A stretch of DNA of 64,000 nucleotides, taken from assembly GCA_032355985.1 (NCBI GenBank), contig JAUKVZ010000001.1, positions 310,001 to 374,000 on the forward strand, read 5' to 3'. This DNA is from Sarcodiotheca gaudichaudii. Its lineage: Eukaryota; Rhodophyta; Florideophyceae; Gigartinales; Solieriaceae. The notes under the pieces are model-generated. The model was not told the origin of the DNA, did no database searches, and saw only the letters and a list, made by a program, of their open reading frames with translations. A program made the position numbers and the translations under genes. Positions 34,001-42,975 of the stretch are shown piece after piece. Each line of letters begins with the position of its first letter. The stretch's first letter is position 1.

Positions 34001-36086
34001 GCCACTTGCTGGTGCCGTCGCCGTTCATCACGAGTGTCGTGGTGAAGTAGGTATTCAGCGGAATCGCAGTGGTCGTCGGATAGTTGAGACGACGGGTGTT
34101 CTCCATCGGATCATGAGTCTGGTCATGCTGCCGATTGATTTCCTCTTCCGTATCATCGAAGTCAGGATTGTTGAGCCTGACGTAGAGGACGTTGTCGTTG
34201 ATGCCCATCGAGTCGTGATTGCGGAAGATGAGTTCGCCGGCGATCTCACCCGAGAAGTCATTGTCCTCGTAGCTGATGCCGCGTGTCGTCGATGTGAACT
34301 CGAGTCTCACATTGACCGACACTTCAACCGGGTTGCCCGGAACGGCGAAGGGCCGATCGAGACGTGCTTCGGGAAGCATGTCCTCGTTCCAGCCCGGAAC
34401 GACCGAGGCGAACTGATCGCGCCAGAACGAATCCGTAACGAAGTTCTCCTGGTTCAGCGAGTTCTCTGCGGCGTTGCCATCCATATCGGAGCCATCGCCC
34501 GGAGTGGTGTTCGCTTCATCAAGCATGCGCGCAAGGCTCGCATCGACATCCGTCCACGTCGTGCCCTGGAGGTACAGGACGTTCGGCGGAGCGTACAGCT
34601 CGAAGTCGTCCTTGTACGGCATGCGCATCTTCGGCTGCGGCGGCGTCGCGAACTCGCCACCGACAACTGTGTAGTTGTCCATGAAGAAGTTGCTGACATC
34701 CGTACCCATCGGGAAAGACACGGGATCGAAGCCGGTGATCATTCGAAGCGATCCGGCGGCGACCTGATTGACGATCGGTGAGGGATTCGGAGCAAGCTGT
34801 CCGAACTCGTTGACCGACGTGCCGATGCCTTCGTACGTCGTGCCCGAAATGAGATTCGCGGGCTGACCGGGATAGATCTCGGCCCAGCCGGATTCGAAAC
34901 CGGGAACGTCGCGAGGATCATCGATCATCGTGGCGCCCGTGCCATCGGTCGTGCTCTGACGCATCCACTGCGACAGGCCGCCGTAGTCCGGATCACCTGA
35001 AAGATCGATGCGCATCGCGGTGGAAACCCACTCGCCCGTGGCCGTGCGGAAGGTCGGCAGACCGGCGGCCGGATTCTCCGGCGGGGCGTAGAACTGCCCG
35101 AAGCCGAAAACGTTCGGCAGCACGCCGAGCACGATCGGACGTCGGACGAATCCGTCCGGATCCGCAAACGCCTCGAAACCGCCCGTATCGAAGCCGTTGA
35201 TGAACCAACGGCCGACAGTGCCGCCGCCGCCGGCAGGCACCTGGTCGCCGGGGCCGCGACCGTCAAACCAGAGGAAGACGAAGTGGTCGGGGAACCACAG
35301 GTCGAGTGTCTGGATCAGCGGATCGCTGGGCGTCGCGGTGAAGATGTCATGGCCGAGGATCGCGGCGAAGAAGCCACCGGTCGTCTGACCGCCATCGGCT
35401 TCATTGGCGCGCATATGACCCATGACCTGATTGATCGTGGTGTCCGGATCGCCGGGGATGGTCCCAGGAGCGAACGGATTCAGGTGGTTGTTCGCCGTGC
35501 CGACGAGTTCCGCGGCGCCCGTGATGGCGGGTGGACCGGCGTGATCGTCGGGCGAACAGGCCACGATGTGCGGCTGCGTGAACGACTCAAAGAGCGCGCC
35601 CGAAGGCTGGAACTGACCATTGAGGTTCAGGCCCGTGAAGTTCGAGTCATTCGGATTCGGATCGAGCGCGTAGGTTTCAAACGCATCGAAATATCCGAAG
35701 GGGGGCGTGCCCGCGCCGCGCTCGGCGCCAACAGCGATGGGGCCACCCTTGGTGCGGTCACCCTTGTAGATGTTCGGGCCAAGCTTGGCGTCCCACTGCG
35801 TCTCGACATTGAGACCGAAGTTGCCGATCAGCGCCTGACGCGAGTCGTACTGCCCGCGGCGGATAGCCTGCTGCATCTGGCGAAGCACGGCGGCGCGCTG
35901 CGCTGTGCCAGGCTCTCCGAGCGCCTGATCACGTGCAGAGATGAAGTCGTCCACAGACGACGTCGTAAGTGTTTTTCCGGGAGACGCCGCGTCAACGGCA
36001 GCGGCGTTTGGCGCCGCTCCACGTTGCGCATGTGCGCCTGCCGCCAGAGCCATTCCCAGGGCTCCGATCAACATCCCAATCTTCAT
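31089..36086 (-). CDS. Giant secreted modular protein with dockerin-like tail
   Basis: The 1665-residue protein starts with a signal peptide (about 1-20, ending Ala-His-Ala-Gln). It has beta-rich domains of the laminin-G/concanavalin type, suggested by repeated Trp-x-Ile-Asp-Gly and Ile-Asp-Asp-Phe segments. At least four copies of a short Cys-x-Tyr-x-Ile/Val-Thr motif (near residues 847, 944, 1046 and 1444) are each followed by a Gly-Asp-Ile/Val-Ile-x-Val strand. The last 60 residues hold two dockerin-like repeats and end Leu-Ile-Gly-Arg-Trp-Gly-Pro-Cys-Pro. No catalytic motif was seen, so a structural or binding role at the cell surface is inferred. GAGGAG precedes the ATG. Confidence 0.8.
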   Translation of the reverse strand: MKIGMLIGALGMALAAGAHAQRGAAPNAAAVDAASPGKTLTTSSVDDFISARDQALGEPGTAQRAAVLRQMQQAIRRGQYDSRQALIGNFGLNVETQWDAKLGPNIYKGDRTKGGPIAVGAERGAGTPPFGYFDAFETYALDPNPNDSNFTGLNLNGQFQPSGALFESFTQPHIVACSPDDHAGPPAITGAAELVGTANNHLNPFAPGTIPGDPDTTINQVMGHMRANEADGGQTTGGFFAAILGHDIFTATPSDPLIQTLDLWFPDHFVFLWFDGRGPGDQVPAGGGGTVGRWFINGFDTGGFEAFADPDGFVRRPIVLGVLPNVFGFGQFYAPPENPAAGLPTFRTATGEWVSTAMRIDLSGDPDYGGLSQWMRQSTTDGTGATMIDDPRDVPGFESGWAEIYPGQPANLISGTTYEGIGTSVNEFGQLAPNPSPIVNQVAAGSLRMITGFDPVSFPMGTDVSNFFMDNYTVVGGEFATPPQPKMRMPYKDDFELYAPPNVLYLQGTTWTDVDASLARMLDEANTTPGDGSDMDGNAAENSLNQENFVTDSFWRDQFASVVPGWNEDMLPEARLDRPFAVPGNPVEVSVNVRLEFTSTTRGISYEDNDFSGEIAGELIFRNHDSMGINDNVLYVRLNNPDFDDTEEEINRQHDQTHDPMENTRRLNYPTTTAIPLNTYFTTTLVMNGDGTSKWQIDGVDVMFNLSGMSATQASAITSLNSGAAGPLFPSNARTLDFAQYACGNNPIGVGDEIWIDDFCIDGPTRVGGLGPEFELPYWDGMECYVQGQHLGAQGDSPFFDASSVNDFNLRALESEIDGVNCRDSLSGTPTNDVGIRDAGGQTGADDEYCLYTVVTDSNAGGPEVSDVVAVRKWDGFTCDSTGAWTECDSGHNETDNGTWTLIGMSDAGTIGTANYFANRIQGYDGNTAGSYEPTVRYTAQDWCCYEITEVYGNVDRKGNPLPNDWCVEVGDVINVKPVDGECEDRQKTVGIPNFILFDDDEGDRFGCVLGVNYLGVVNNDGYCADYVADNFRLLPDDEMGDRHVFCRYQINTAPTPVDIPGPDATCPSWAPGAIVAIDQVVGFDAKLGVSSCPGVFQGGAGTEADFGLMDDDRCIVCEGTWTLISSEMVENPPMSGNFQTVGAANPRQPGDIVGYELFTLEFSRWANINGGRGDDTLMVDVSGILNESTGNPVDGMGLFNEAVCFSNNGNLIDQGATGVEYANVTSVLPTAQAVSGDPATIASAYWDMFVTDLNTRYSMSISGTGGEITRVRMGGPDATGDPSNTNGVGVSGDRIGVYVSNFMGGFPVPVPEIYIDPGVDYSGSGGPTPSGTGYTVAGDQWYRFCLSVDGDGNWTLGINDSGAPGNEVDDCDEAYYTTIASGTSIDIDDGDCGSGLPVNTINSFTVFTGFDTGGIGDASLGDLLLEALPEDEPTPLAGFGAFDYCFYDVTALDAGATLMVQPIDRATGVLDGGLRPMATGDIIAVKFLGAGPFNVNCPQDPIPAGLDVETTRPTVGFEFQDGMAMTTASGTMSMLGSEGEVGVVNPEPGGGINTGGPMSGVGYNDPPMANPGPHQTILLACFPDPLPELSVEPRSKAYVDNLHIKELVVVDCPWDLDGSGDVGAGDLATLIGFWGAMGVPADFDGGGVGASDLAELIGRWGPCP

Positions 36087-36778
36087 GAGCCAATCTCCTC
36101 GCTACGACACGAACTGGCTGCCCGTGTCAGGAAGACGATGCGAAACGTTCGCATCACGTACCGACACCCGCCGCCCCCAATGGGCGTCGGGCCATTCGAC
36201 GAATCAAAGAGTTGTGACAATGGGGCGACCGTGTCGCCTCGTACAACCGAACATGGATTTCCTCGCATGCGCCTGCGCCACGGGGGCGCAAGACTCTCAG
36301 CGCACAGCCATCGCGCCGCCTTAGACACGATGAATCCGTCGATTCAATCGCAAAGCGCAAGGGCAACCGGCGCATGAAGTCCGGCGACTCTCAAGATCTC
36401 CTGGTTATCACAAACTCCTCGCTCAAGAACTCTCACAGGCCTTATTCCTGATCGCCCGTCAGCGATCGACCGTGTGAAGGCTCTTATCCATGTATTGCGC
36501 CGAGCCTCGCTGCCCAGCGCAGTGAGCGCTGTGTGCAAAGACACTGCGCCTAGTGTTGTTATGACCGGTCATGTCCCACTTTGCAAGACCAAACTCCAGA
36601 TTTTCGGAGTCACCACGGGTGAGTTTCCCGGCATTTGATCGTTGATGCGGGCCGATAATTCCCGTCGCGAACGCCGATCCAGGCCGCCCGGACAGGCGGC
36701 GCTTCCAGCGCAGCTTATTGAGTATTCATCATGCGGAGCGAGCGTGCGAGCACGCAGCGGTCGCGTTCTGCAACACGC
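36087..36778. other. Large intergenic region
   Basis: This 692-base gap between the giant protein gene and the HEAT-like gene holds no supportable ORF. A good ribosome site for the giant gene sits at its left edge. Small dyads are present: CAGCGC/GCGCTG (36515-36531), the palindrome at 36561-36572, and GCCGCC/GGCGGC (36683-36700), which lies about 80 bases past the HEAT-like stop without a T-run. Part of the gap must hold the promoter of the giant gene. Confidence 0.6.
36561..36572. promoter_or_regulatory. Perfect 12-base palindrome in the large gap
   Basis: ATGACCGGTCAT reads identically on both strands and lies 475 bases upstream of the giant gene. The length fits a dimeric regulator half-site pair without a spacer. 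No cognate regulator is known from this window. It may equally be chance. Confidence 0.25.
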
Positions 36779-38734
36779 TCAGACGCCCGGTCCTTCGCCA
36801 TCGGTGTCTGTCACACGCACCTCTTCGGCGGCGCTTTCTTCCTCGGCGGCCTGCAGCGCGAGGGCATCATCAATATTGGTCATCGCGACGCGCTGCTCCG
36901 GTGACATCGAGGCGCCGAACTTCTGCGCCACAAGATCTCGTACATCCGTCGTGAATTCACTGCCTCGATCGAGACATTCCTTCGCCGCCGCGATCCACAC
37001 ATCCGGAGCGGCGTCAAGCTGCCCCGCTTCCTCCAGACGTCCGACCTGGACCAATGCACGCAGTCGAATCGCGACAACCTCGGGACGCGCATCCGCGTTG
37101 CTTACCTGGGAAATGACGTCCAGCGCCGAAGCAGGATCGCCGACCTCGAGATGCGCATCGGCGAGATTCGCGAGCAGTTGACTTCGGATGCGCTGTGAAA
37201 TCGTGTCGCGCGATGAACTGAGATGTTCGAGCATTGTGATTCGGACGTTCGGATCTTCGATGCCCTGAATCACCGTCGCGAGCTCCTGAGGCGGCATCGC
37301 CTGAGCGAACTCTCCGCGCCAGTCGAACTCCCGCCCTTCGCTGGAGGGCAGAGACTCGGCGAGGCGCCATCCGGCCAGGCCGGGTCGATGGACGATGATC
37401 GACCGAATGGCGGCCGGGCGCAGTGATGGATCGTTCGCCGCGGCTTCGATCAACCATTCGAATGAATCCGGCCATCGTCCAAGCGCCGAACCAGCGGCGA
37501 TCTTGCGCTCGTTGTTCGTCGATGTCAGCAGTGGGCGAAGCGCACTGCGATCATCACCATCACCGGCCTCAATTCGCACGCGCACGGCGCTCGGCGGCAG
37601 CTGATCGATGGGTATGGTTCGAATCGCCTTCAGTGCAGGAATGCGTCCGACAGGATCCGTCAGGACGCCCTGCCTCCAGGCGCTGTAAATCAACTCGCTG
37701 GCTGCCGGCCACGTTGAAGGAGAGCGGCCGATCCACTCAGCCGCCGAGAGCACACCTTCGAGCGTCGGCGATTTGGCGGCGACCATGAGCAGCGATGATG
37801 CGGTTTCCGGCGATCGCTCGGAACGCAACGCCAGCACGGCGGCCTGCGGAGCGCGTGCCACGCTGAGCCGAACCAGAAGAGCCGCGGCTCGCTCTCGAAT
37901 CTGTGGATCCGGATCGCTGAGAAGTTCAACCGCGAGATCGCCGACCTGAGGCGACACCTGACGGGCGTTAAGCAGTTCGCGCTCCGCCAGATTGACTCCG
38001 GCCAGGCGTAGCGCCGGCAGAGAATCGGTGAGCATCTCCACCAGCCGCTGAGACCGCGTGTCGAGGCTCGAACTGGCGTAGAGATCTGATGAAAGATCGA
38101 CGACGCGCTGGGCGAGCGCCTGCCTTTCGGCGAGGAGGCGTCGATTTCGAGCCGTGAGCTGGCGCGTCAGTTCAGCGCGCCATTCGCCTTCCGTCAGCCA
38201 CTGCGCTCGATCCCACCATTCTTTCCAGGCGTCGTAGTTCGTTCCCGGGCTCTCCCGGCCTGTCTGGACGGCAAGCGCCTGAAACGCGGCTGACCTGCCC
38301 GGCTCGGGCTGATTCGGCGCAATCAAGGTGATGAGCGCTTGTGTGGCGACGCGGGAAGTAGAACAGGCGAGCAGCGAAATCGCCGGGAGGCGTTCTTCGG
38401 GGTTCCCCTCGATGGCGATCTGTGCGAGCGCCTCGAGTCGATCGCGCGTGAGGATCGAGTCCACCGCGCTGGGCTGCTCGTCGATCGACTTTCGCATGGC
38501 CCGTATGGCGCCGAGGCGGGCTTCGGAGGTCTGATCGGCGGAAATATCGAAAGCGATCCGCTGGCTGGGAGGCCGGGCGGCCGTCTGTGATTTTGCCTCT
38601 TCCGGCTCCGATTGGGCGTGGGCCGGCTGTCCGCAGAACATTGTGAGCACACACACCAGCGCCGGGGCGATCGCCGGGCTCCGCTTGAGATGCGGCGCGA
38701 GCGGCGATTCGAATCGATGTGGCGGTCGGATCAA
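36779..38734 (-). CDS. Exported HEAT-repeat-like protein
   Basis: The 651-residue protein is mostly alpha-helical, with repeated Ala/Leu/Arg-rich helix pairs (for instance Asp-Pro-Gln-Ile-Arg-Glu-Arg-Ala-Ala near 290) that suggest HEAT or PBS-lyase-like repeats. The chosen start is a TTG at 38734. It gives a believable signal peptide with cleavage after Ala-His-Ala near residue 40; starts further in would damage it. No catalytic motif is visible. The C-terminal end is acidic. It is divergent from the TPR protein gene at 38951. Confidence 0.65.
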   Translation of the reverse strand: MIRPPHRFESPLAPHLKRSPAIAPALVCVLTMFCGQPAHAQSEPEEAKSQTAARPPSQRIAFDISADQTSEARLGAIRAMRKSIDEQPSAVDSILTRDRLEALAQIAIEGNPEERLPAISLLACSTSRVATQALITLIAPNQPEPGRSAAFQALAVQTGRESPGTNYDAWKEWWDRAQWLTEGEWRAELTRQLTARNRRLLAERQALAQRVVDLSSDLYASSSLDTRSQRLVEMLTDSLPALRLAGVNLAERELLNARQVSPQVGDLAVELLSDPDPQIRERAAALLVRLSVARAPQAAVLALRSERSPETASSLLMVAAKSPTLEGVLSAAEWIGRSPSTWPAASELIYSAWRQGVLTDPVGRIPALKAIRTIPIDQLPPSAVRVRIEAGDGDDRSALRPLLTSTNNERKIAAGSALGRWPDSFEWLIEAAANDPSLRPAAIRSIIVHRPGLAGWRLAESLPSSEGREFDWRGEFAQAMPPQELATVIQGIEDPNVRITMLEHLSSSRDTISQRIRSQLLANLADAHLEVGDPASALDVISQVSNADARPEVVAIRLRALVQVGRLEEAGQLDAAPDVWIAAAKECLDRGSEFTTDVRDLVAQKFGASMSPEQRVAMTNIDDALALQAAEEESAAEEVRVTDTDGEGPGV

Positions 38735-38820
38735 GGCTTCTCGAGGCTCAGGTAATGTTCCTGGGGATTCGGGAAAGCTGCGGGCACGCCGTGCCCGAAA
38801 TCAGCAATATCTCATCGTCA

Positions 38821-38838
38821 TGATCGGCTCACCGATCA
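38821..38838. promoter_or_regulatory. Inverted repeat between divergent HEAT-like and TPR genes
   Basis: TGATCGG (38821-38827) and CCGATCA (38832-38838) form a perfect seven-base inverted repeat with a CTCA spacer. It lies in the 216-base region between divergent starts, close to a TAGTAT element at 38854-38859 that could be a -10 hexamer. An operator or a short hairpin are both possible. Confidence 0.3.
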
Positions 38839-38950
38839 AAGGCTCGTCTGGGATAGTATAGGGGGGCGCCACAGGGGCGCTGGGGTGATCCCCACGTTGT
38901 AGAGAGTCTTGTTTCACGCAATCAGGATCGGCGATGAGCGCGGCCGGACG

Positions 38951-40327
38951 ATGAACGACTGGATCGACGCAGAGCAACACGTTGAGCGAGCGCATGAGCT
39001 CTACGAGGCGCGCCGCTGGAAAGAGGCGGAGTCAGAGTTGCGCCGCGCCCTGACTTTGAATCCGTACAAGGCGGAGTGGCACTTCAATCTCGGCTTGACG
39101 CTGGAGGCGGCAGGAAGGGTCGAAGAAGCCGCACGGTCGTATCAGACCTCGCTTGGCCTCGATGACTCAAACGCGCAAGCGCATCTGGCGCTCGGTGTCG
39201 CGATGCTCAGGCTTGATCGTCCGAAGGACGCCGTTGGGCCGCTGGAAAGCGCTCGGCGGCTGGAGCAGTCCTGGCCGGATCCGGCGCTGCATCTGATCGA
39301 AGCGCATGCTCGGAGCGGGGATCACGATGCAGCGGAGATGTTCTTCTATCTTGCGCTTCAGTTCGAGGGCGTTGATGAGGCTTCTGCGCGGGTGAATCTG
39401 GCTGATTCACTGCTTGCGCGCGGACGGCACGAGCAGGCGATCACGACGCTTCGTGAAGTTTCCGCGATCGATTCGGACATGCCGGGTGTGTACGCCCGTC
39501 TGGCTGAAGCGCACAGCGAACTAGGTCGACTCGATCGAGCGCGTCAGTTGTATTTGCGTGAGCTTCGCACCCATCCGGGCGATGTCGAGACGCTGCTGGA
39601 TCTTGGTGCACTCTTGCTGGACATGAATCGCCTGACTGAAGCGGGCGAAAAGTTTCGGCGCGTGCTCGAGCTCGAAAGCAATCATGCGGATGCGCACTAT
39701 TACCTTGCCGAGCTTGCGACACGACGTGGACACGTGGCCGAGGCCGCGGAGTTGTATCGCCTTGTGCTCAGGCTCGATCCATCTCATCCGCTGGCGCGCC
39801 GGCGGCTTGCGGAACTGCTGCTCGATATGGGCGATGCGGACTGTGCGCAGCGCGCGCTGGAGCGCGAGTTGCGGATGCAGGGCGCTGAGTCCGCGGACAG
39901 TCTGCCTCCGGAAGAGCCGATGGATCTCTGCCGCCTGCTGATTCGAGCCGGCATGGCTGATCGGGCGGAGCCGCTGCTGATCAAGGCGACCACCGAGCAG
40001 CCGGAGAATGCCGAGGCGCATCATCTGCTTTCAGTAGCGCGGCTTCGCATGGGACGCATCGAAGAAGGTGTGGCCAGCGCCGAGCGCGCACTCAGTCTGG
40101 ATCACACGCTGGTTGCGGCCGCATCAAACATCGCGCTGGCGAATGTTCGCATGCGTCGGTGGAAAGCCGCCGGCGCGTGGGCTCGCCGAGGACTGCGGCT
40201 GGAGCCGGATGATCCCGTGCTCTTGCGGATCGTTCGCAATGTGCGACGTCACGCCGTGCGGATGCGCCTTCGCCGAAGACTGCGCCGCATCTTCGTGCGC
40301 TTCAGCGCTGCCCAGCGCGCTGGCTGA
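38951..40327 (+). CDS. Tetratricopeptide repeat protein
   Basis: The 458-residue protein is built almost entirely of TPR units. The 34-residue pattern Trp-x-x-x-Gly ... Ala-x-x-x-Tyr/Phe ... Ala ... Leu-x-x-Asp-Pro/Asn recurs about ten times from residue 8 to 430. No signal peptide or membrane helix was seen, so it is probably cytoplasmic. It likely works as a scaffold for protein contacts; the partner is unknown. The C-terminal 30 residues are very basic (Arg-rich). The ATG at 38951 is chosen over an earlier start at 38909 because the repeats begin shortly after. It overlaps the end of trpB by 26 bases on the opposite strand. Confidence 0.85.
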   Translation: MNDWIDAEQHVERAHELYEARRWKEAESELRRALTLNPYKAEWHFNLGLTLEAAGRVEEAARSYQTSLGLDDSNAQAHLALGVAMLRLDRPKDAVGPLESARRLEQSWPDPALHLIEAHARSGDHDAAEMFFYLALQFEGVDEASARVNLADSLLARGRHEQAITTLREVSAIDSDMPGVYARLAEAHSELGRLDRARQLYLRELRTHPGDVETLLDLGALLLDMNRLTEAGEKFRRVLELESNHADAHYYLAELATRRGHVAEAAELYRLVLRLDPSHPLARRRLAELLLDMGDADCAQRALERELRMQGAESADSLPPEEPMDLCRLLIRAGMADRAEPLLIKATTEQPENAEAHHLLSVARLRMGRIEEGVASAERALSLDHTLVAAASNIALANVRMRRWKAAGAWARRGLRLEPDDPVLLRIVRNVRRHAVRMRLRRRLRRIFVRFSAAQRAG

Positions 40328-41540
40328 GAAGCCGCTGAGCTTCATCCACATCCTTATCGCCACGGCCCGACAGATTCACCAGCACGCGCTGGTCCGGCGT
40401 CATGCGCCCTGCGAGTTTGATCGCCTCGGCGATGGCGTGGGACGATTCGAGCGCGGGCAGTATGCCTTCGGTTCTGGAGAAATCCTGGAAGGCCTGCAGG
40501 GCGTCATCATCGTTTGCGGTCGTGTATTGCACACGACCGGCGTCGCGCCAGTAGCTGTGCTCCGGACCGACTCCGGGATAATCCAGCCCGGCGGAGCAGG
40601 AATGAACGTCTGCCGTCTGGCCATCCGGCGACTGAAGGACGTAACTCATGGAGCCATGAAGGACGCCGGGGCTGCCGAAGGAAAGGGGCGCGGCATGATG
40701 GCCCATTGATGTGGATGAGCCGCCTGCCTCGACACCGATAAGTTTCACAGATGCATCATCGATGAATGGATAGAAGATGCCGGCGGCGTTGGAGCCTCCG
40801 CCGACGCAGGCGACGATCGCATCCGGCAGTGCGCCGAGAACGTCCAGACACTGGCGTCGCGCTTCAGTCCCGATGACGGACTGAAAATCCCGCACGATCC
40901 GAGGGAATGGATGCGGCCCGACGACGGATCCAAGGATGTAGTGCGTGGTTTCGACCGAGGCCATCCAGTCGCGCATTGCCTCATTTGTCGCATCCTTGAG
41001 CGTCCTGGAGCCCGAATCCACGGGGACGACGCGCGCTCCGAGAAGCTCCATGCGGACGACATTGAGGCGCTGGCGCCGCATGTCCTCCGAGCCCATGTAA
41101 ATCTCGCATTCGAGGCCAAGATGCGCAGCGGCCGTGGCTGTCGCGACACCGTGCTGGCCGGCGCCCGTCTCCGCGATCACGCGTTTCTTGCCCATGCGAA
41201 GTGTGAGCAGCCCCTGGCCGATTGTGTTGTTGATCTTGTGGGCGCCTGTGTGAGCGAGATCTTCGCGCTTGAGCCAGATGGAGGCCGCCTGATTCTGCGC
41301 AGAGCGTTCAGCGGCCAGGCGCGTCAGCGATCTTGCTTCATAGAGCGGTGTCGGGCGACCGATCAGCGTTCGATTGAGTCGATCGAGCTCGTCAAGGAAC
41401 TGTTGATCCGCCCGAGCGCGTTCGTATTCGGCGTCGAGCTCCTGGAGTGCGCGAACCAGCGTCTCCGGCACGTAGCTTCCGCCAAAATCGCCGAATCGAC
41501 CACGACTGTCCGGTACCGATGAAAGGGCGCCTGCGCTCAT
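40302..41540 (-). CDS. trpB: Tryptophan synthase beta chain
   Basis: The 412-residue PLP enzyme joins indole and serine to tryptophan. The PLP lysine is Lys102 in Ala-His-Lys-Ile-Asn-Asn, with the catalytic Glu in Glu-Thr-Gly-Ala-Gly-Gln-His-Gly (about 121-128). The phosphate loop Gly-Gly-Gly-Ser-Asn-Ala lies near residue 245. It belongs to the main TrpB1 group. The ATG at 41540 avoids an N-terminal extension without homology that would begin at a GTG (41591). It is not linked to trpA or any other trp gene, being last in a run with a metallo-hydrolase, an alpha/beta hydrolase and an MFS transporter. Its end overlaps the TPR gene tail to tail. Confidence 0.95.
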   Translation of the reverse strand: MSAGALSSVPDSRGRFGDFGGSYVPETLVRALQELDAEYERARADQQFLDELDRLNRTLIGRPTPLYEARSLTRLAAERSAQNQAASIWLKREDLAHTGAHKINNTIGQGLLTLRMGKKRVIAETGAGQHGVATATAAAHLGLECEIYMGSEDMRRQRLNVVRMELLGARVVPVDSGSRTLKDATNEAMRDWMASVETTHYILGSVVGPHPFPRIVRDFQSVIGTEARRQCLDVLGALPDAIVACVGGGSNAAGIFYPFIDDASVKLIGVEAGGSSTSMGHHAAPLSFGSPGVLHGSMSYVLQSPDGQTADVHSCSAGLDYPGVGPEHSYWRDAGRVQYTTANDDDALQAFQDFSRTEGILPALESSHAIAEAIKLAGRMTPDQRVLVNLSGRGDKDVDEAQRLLSQRAGQR

Positions 41541-41594
41541 GGGGAAAGTGTACTCACTCAATCCGGCCCGAAGCGACACGCCCAGGCGCACTCG

Positions 41595-42953
41595 TCAGGC
41601 GTCGATGACGCCTCGCTCGTGAAGGCCTTCCGAGCGCTCGGCCGCCTCGACACCCTGCAGTTGATTGACGCTCAGCAGGATGAAAAAGCCAACGACGAAG
41701 AAAGATGCCAGCGTCATCAACGCGGCCGTATCGCCCAGCAGATCCTTCGTGATGCCGAAGGTGAGCACACCGATGCAGCCCGCGAGTTTGTAGGTGAGTC
41801 CCCAGAGTCCGAAGAACTCGGCCGTGCGATGCTGTGGTGTGAAGGCTCCGACCATGGCTCGGGACGCGGTGCCGATGCCGCCGAGGCCGACGCCGAATCC
41901 GACACCGATGAGCATGAGCGGCCACTTCGGGAACGTCGTCGGATCGACGGAGTGTGACTTCAGATCAGCGAGGTAGGCGAGCGCCAGCGCGTTGAGCGTC
42001 CACACGACCAGGTACACGACGATTGTCTTTCGATGGCCGAGGCGATCCTGGAATCGAGATGTCGCGACCGCCGTGATGCCGGCGCAGATGGTCAGAAGGG
42101 CGACATAGAGAACCATGTCCTCGCCCTTGAAGCCGAAGTCATTCATGATCGGCGCAGCGAAGAAAATGACGACCTGCACGCCGAAGCCATAGACGAGGAA
42201 TGCGAGCAGGAAACGCGCCAATTGCCGGAACTCGCCCGCCTGCTTGAGCGTGTGAGACAGGCGCCGGACACCATCGACGATCGGATTCGATTCGCCCGGA
42301 TGCATATCCGGCACGGCGCGCTCCGGCAGATAAAGCACCGTTGGAATCGCCATGATGATGAACCAGACGCCGGCGAGCACCAGGTATGGGCGCCATGCGA
42401 CTGTCTGCTGAAGATTGAATACGGACATCGACACAATCACGATGATCAGCAGCAACAGCGCGCCGAGATAGCCCATCGCCCAGCCCGTGCCTGAGACGCG
42501 TCCGATCTGATCGCGCCGAGCCACTTCCGGGAGAAATGCCGCGAGAAAGTTCTCGCCGAGTTGGTACGCGACATTCGCCGGAATGTAGACAAGCATGCCG
42601 ATGATGATGGCGCGCGTCGGATGGACACCCGCAGCCGGCAGGAATGCAAGTGCGATGGTCAGCGCTGCACACATGGCGCCGAAGAAGATGAGGAACTTTT
42701 TCTTGCACGCGCGTGAGTCGGCGATGGCGCCGACGATGGGTGATGTCGCCACGACGATGCCGAAGCTGATCGCCACTGCGATGGACCAGAGCAGATCGTC
42801 CCGTCCATTGTCCTGGACGATGACTTCCTTGAAGAAGAGCGGGAAAAGCAGTGTGTTGATGAGCAGTGTGAAGGACTGATTCGCGAGGTCAAACATGCCC
42901 CACGCCCAGACGACCTTCGGCTGATCCAGCCCGGCGAAAGGATTCAGGCGCAT
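41595..42953 (-). CDS. MFS transporter, UMF1 (Atg22-like) type
   Basis: The 452-residue membrane protein has about 12 hydrophobic segments. Its N terminus, Ala-Trp-Gly-Met-Phe-Asp-Leu-Ala-Asn-Gln-Ser-Phe, is the mark of the UMF1 family, whose yeast member Atg22 exports amino acids from the vacuole. Substrates of bacterial members are mostly unknown. It lies between the alpha/beta hydrolase gene (22 bases upstream) and trpB (54 bases downstream), so an amino-acid-related role would make sense, but that is inference. Confidence 0.88.
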   Translation of the reverse strand: MRLNPFAGLDQPKVVWAWGMFDLANQSFTLLINTLLFPLFFKEVIVQDNGRDDLLWSIAVAISFGIVVATSPIVGAIADSRACKKKFLIFFGAMCAALTIALAFLPAAGVHPTRAIIIGMLVYIPANVAYQLGENFLAAFLPEVARRDQIGRVSGTGWAMGYLGALLLLIIVIVSMSVFNLQQTVAWRPYLVLAGVWFIIMAIPTVLYLPERAVPDMHPGESNPIVDGVRRLSHTLKQAGEFRQLARFLLAFLVYGFGVQVVIFFAAPIMNDFGFKGEDMVLYVALLTICAGITAVATSRFQDRLGHRKTIVVYLVVWTLNALALAYLADLKSHSVDPTTFPKWPLMLIGVGFGVGLGGIGTASRAMVGAFTPQHRTAEFFGLWGLTYKLAGCIGVLTFGITKDLLGDTAALMTLASFFVVGFFILLSVNQLQGVEAAERSEGLHERGVIDA

Positions 42954-42975
42954 CGTTGGGCTCGCGGGATGATCA

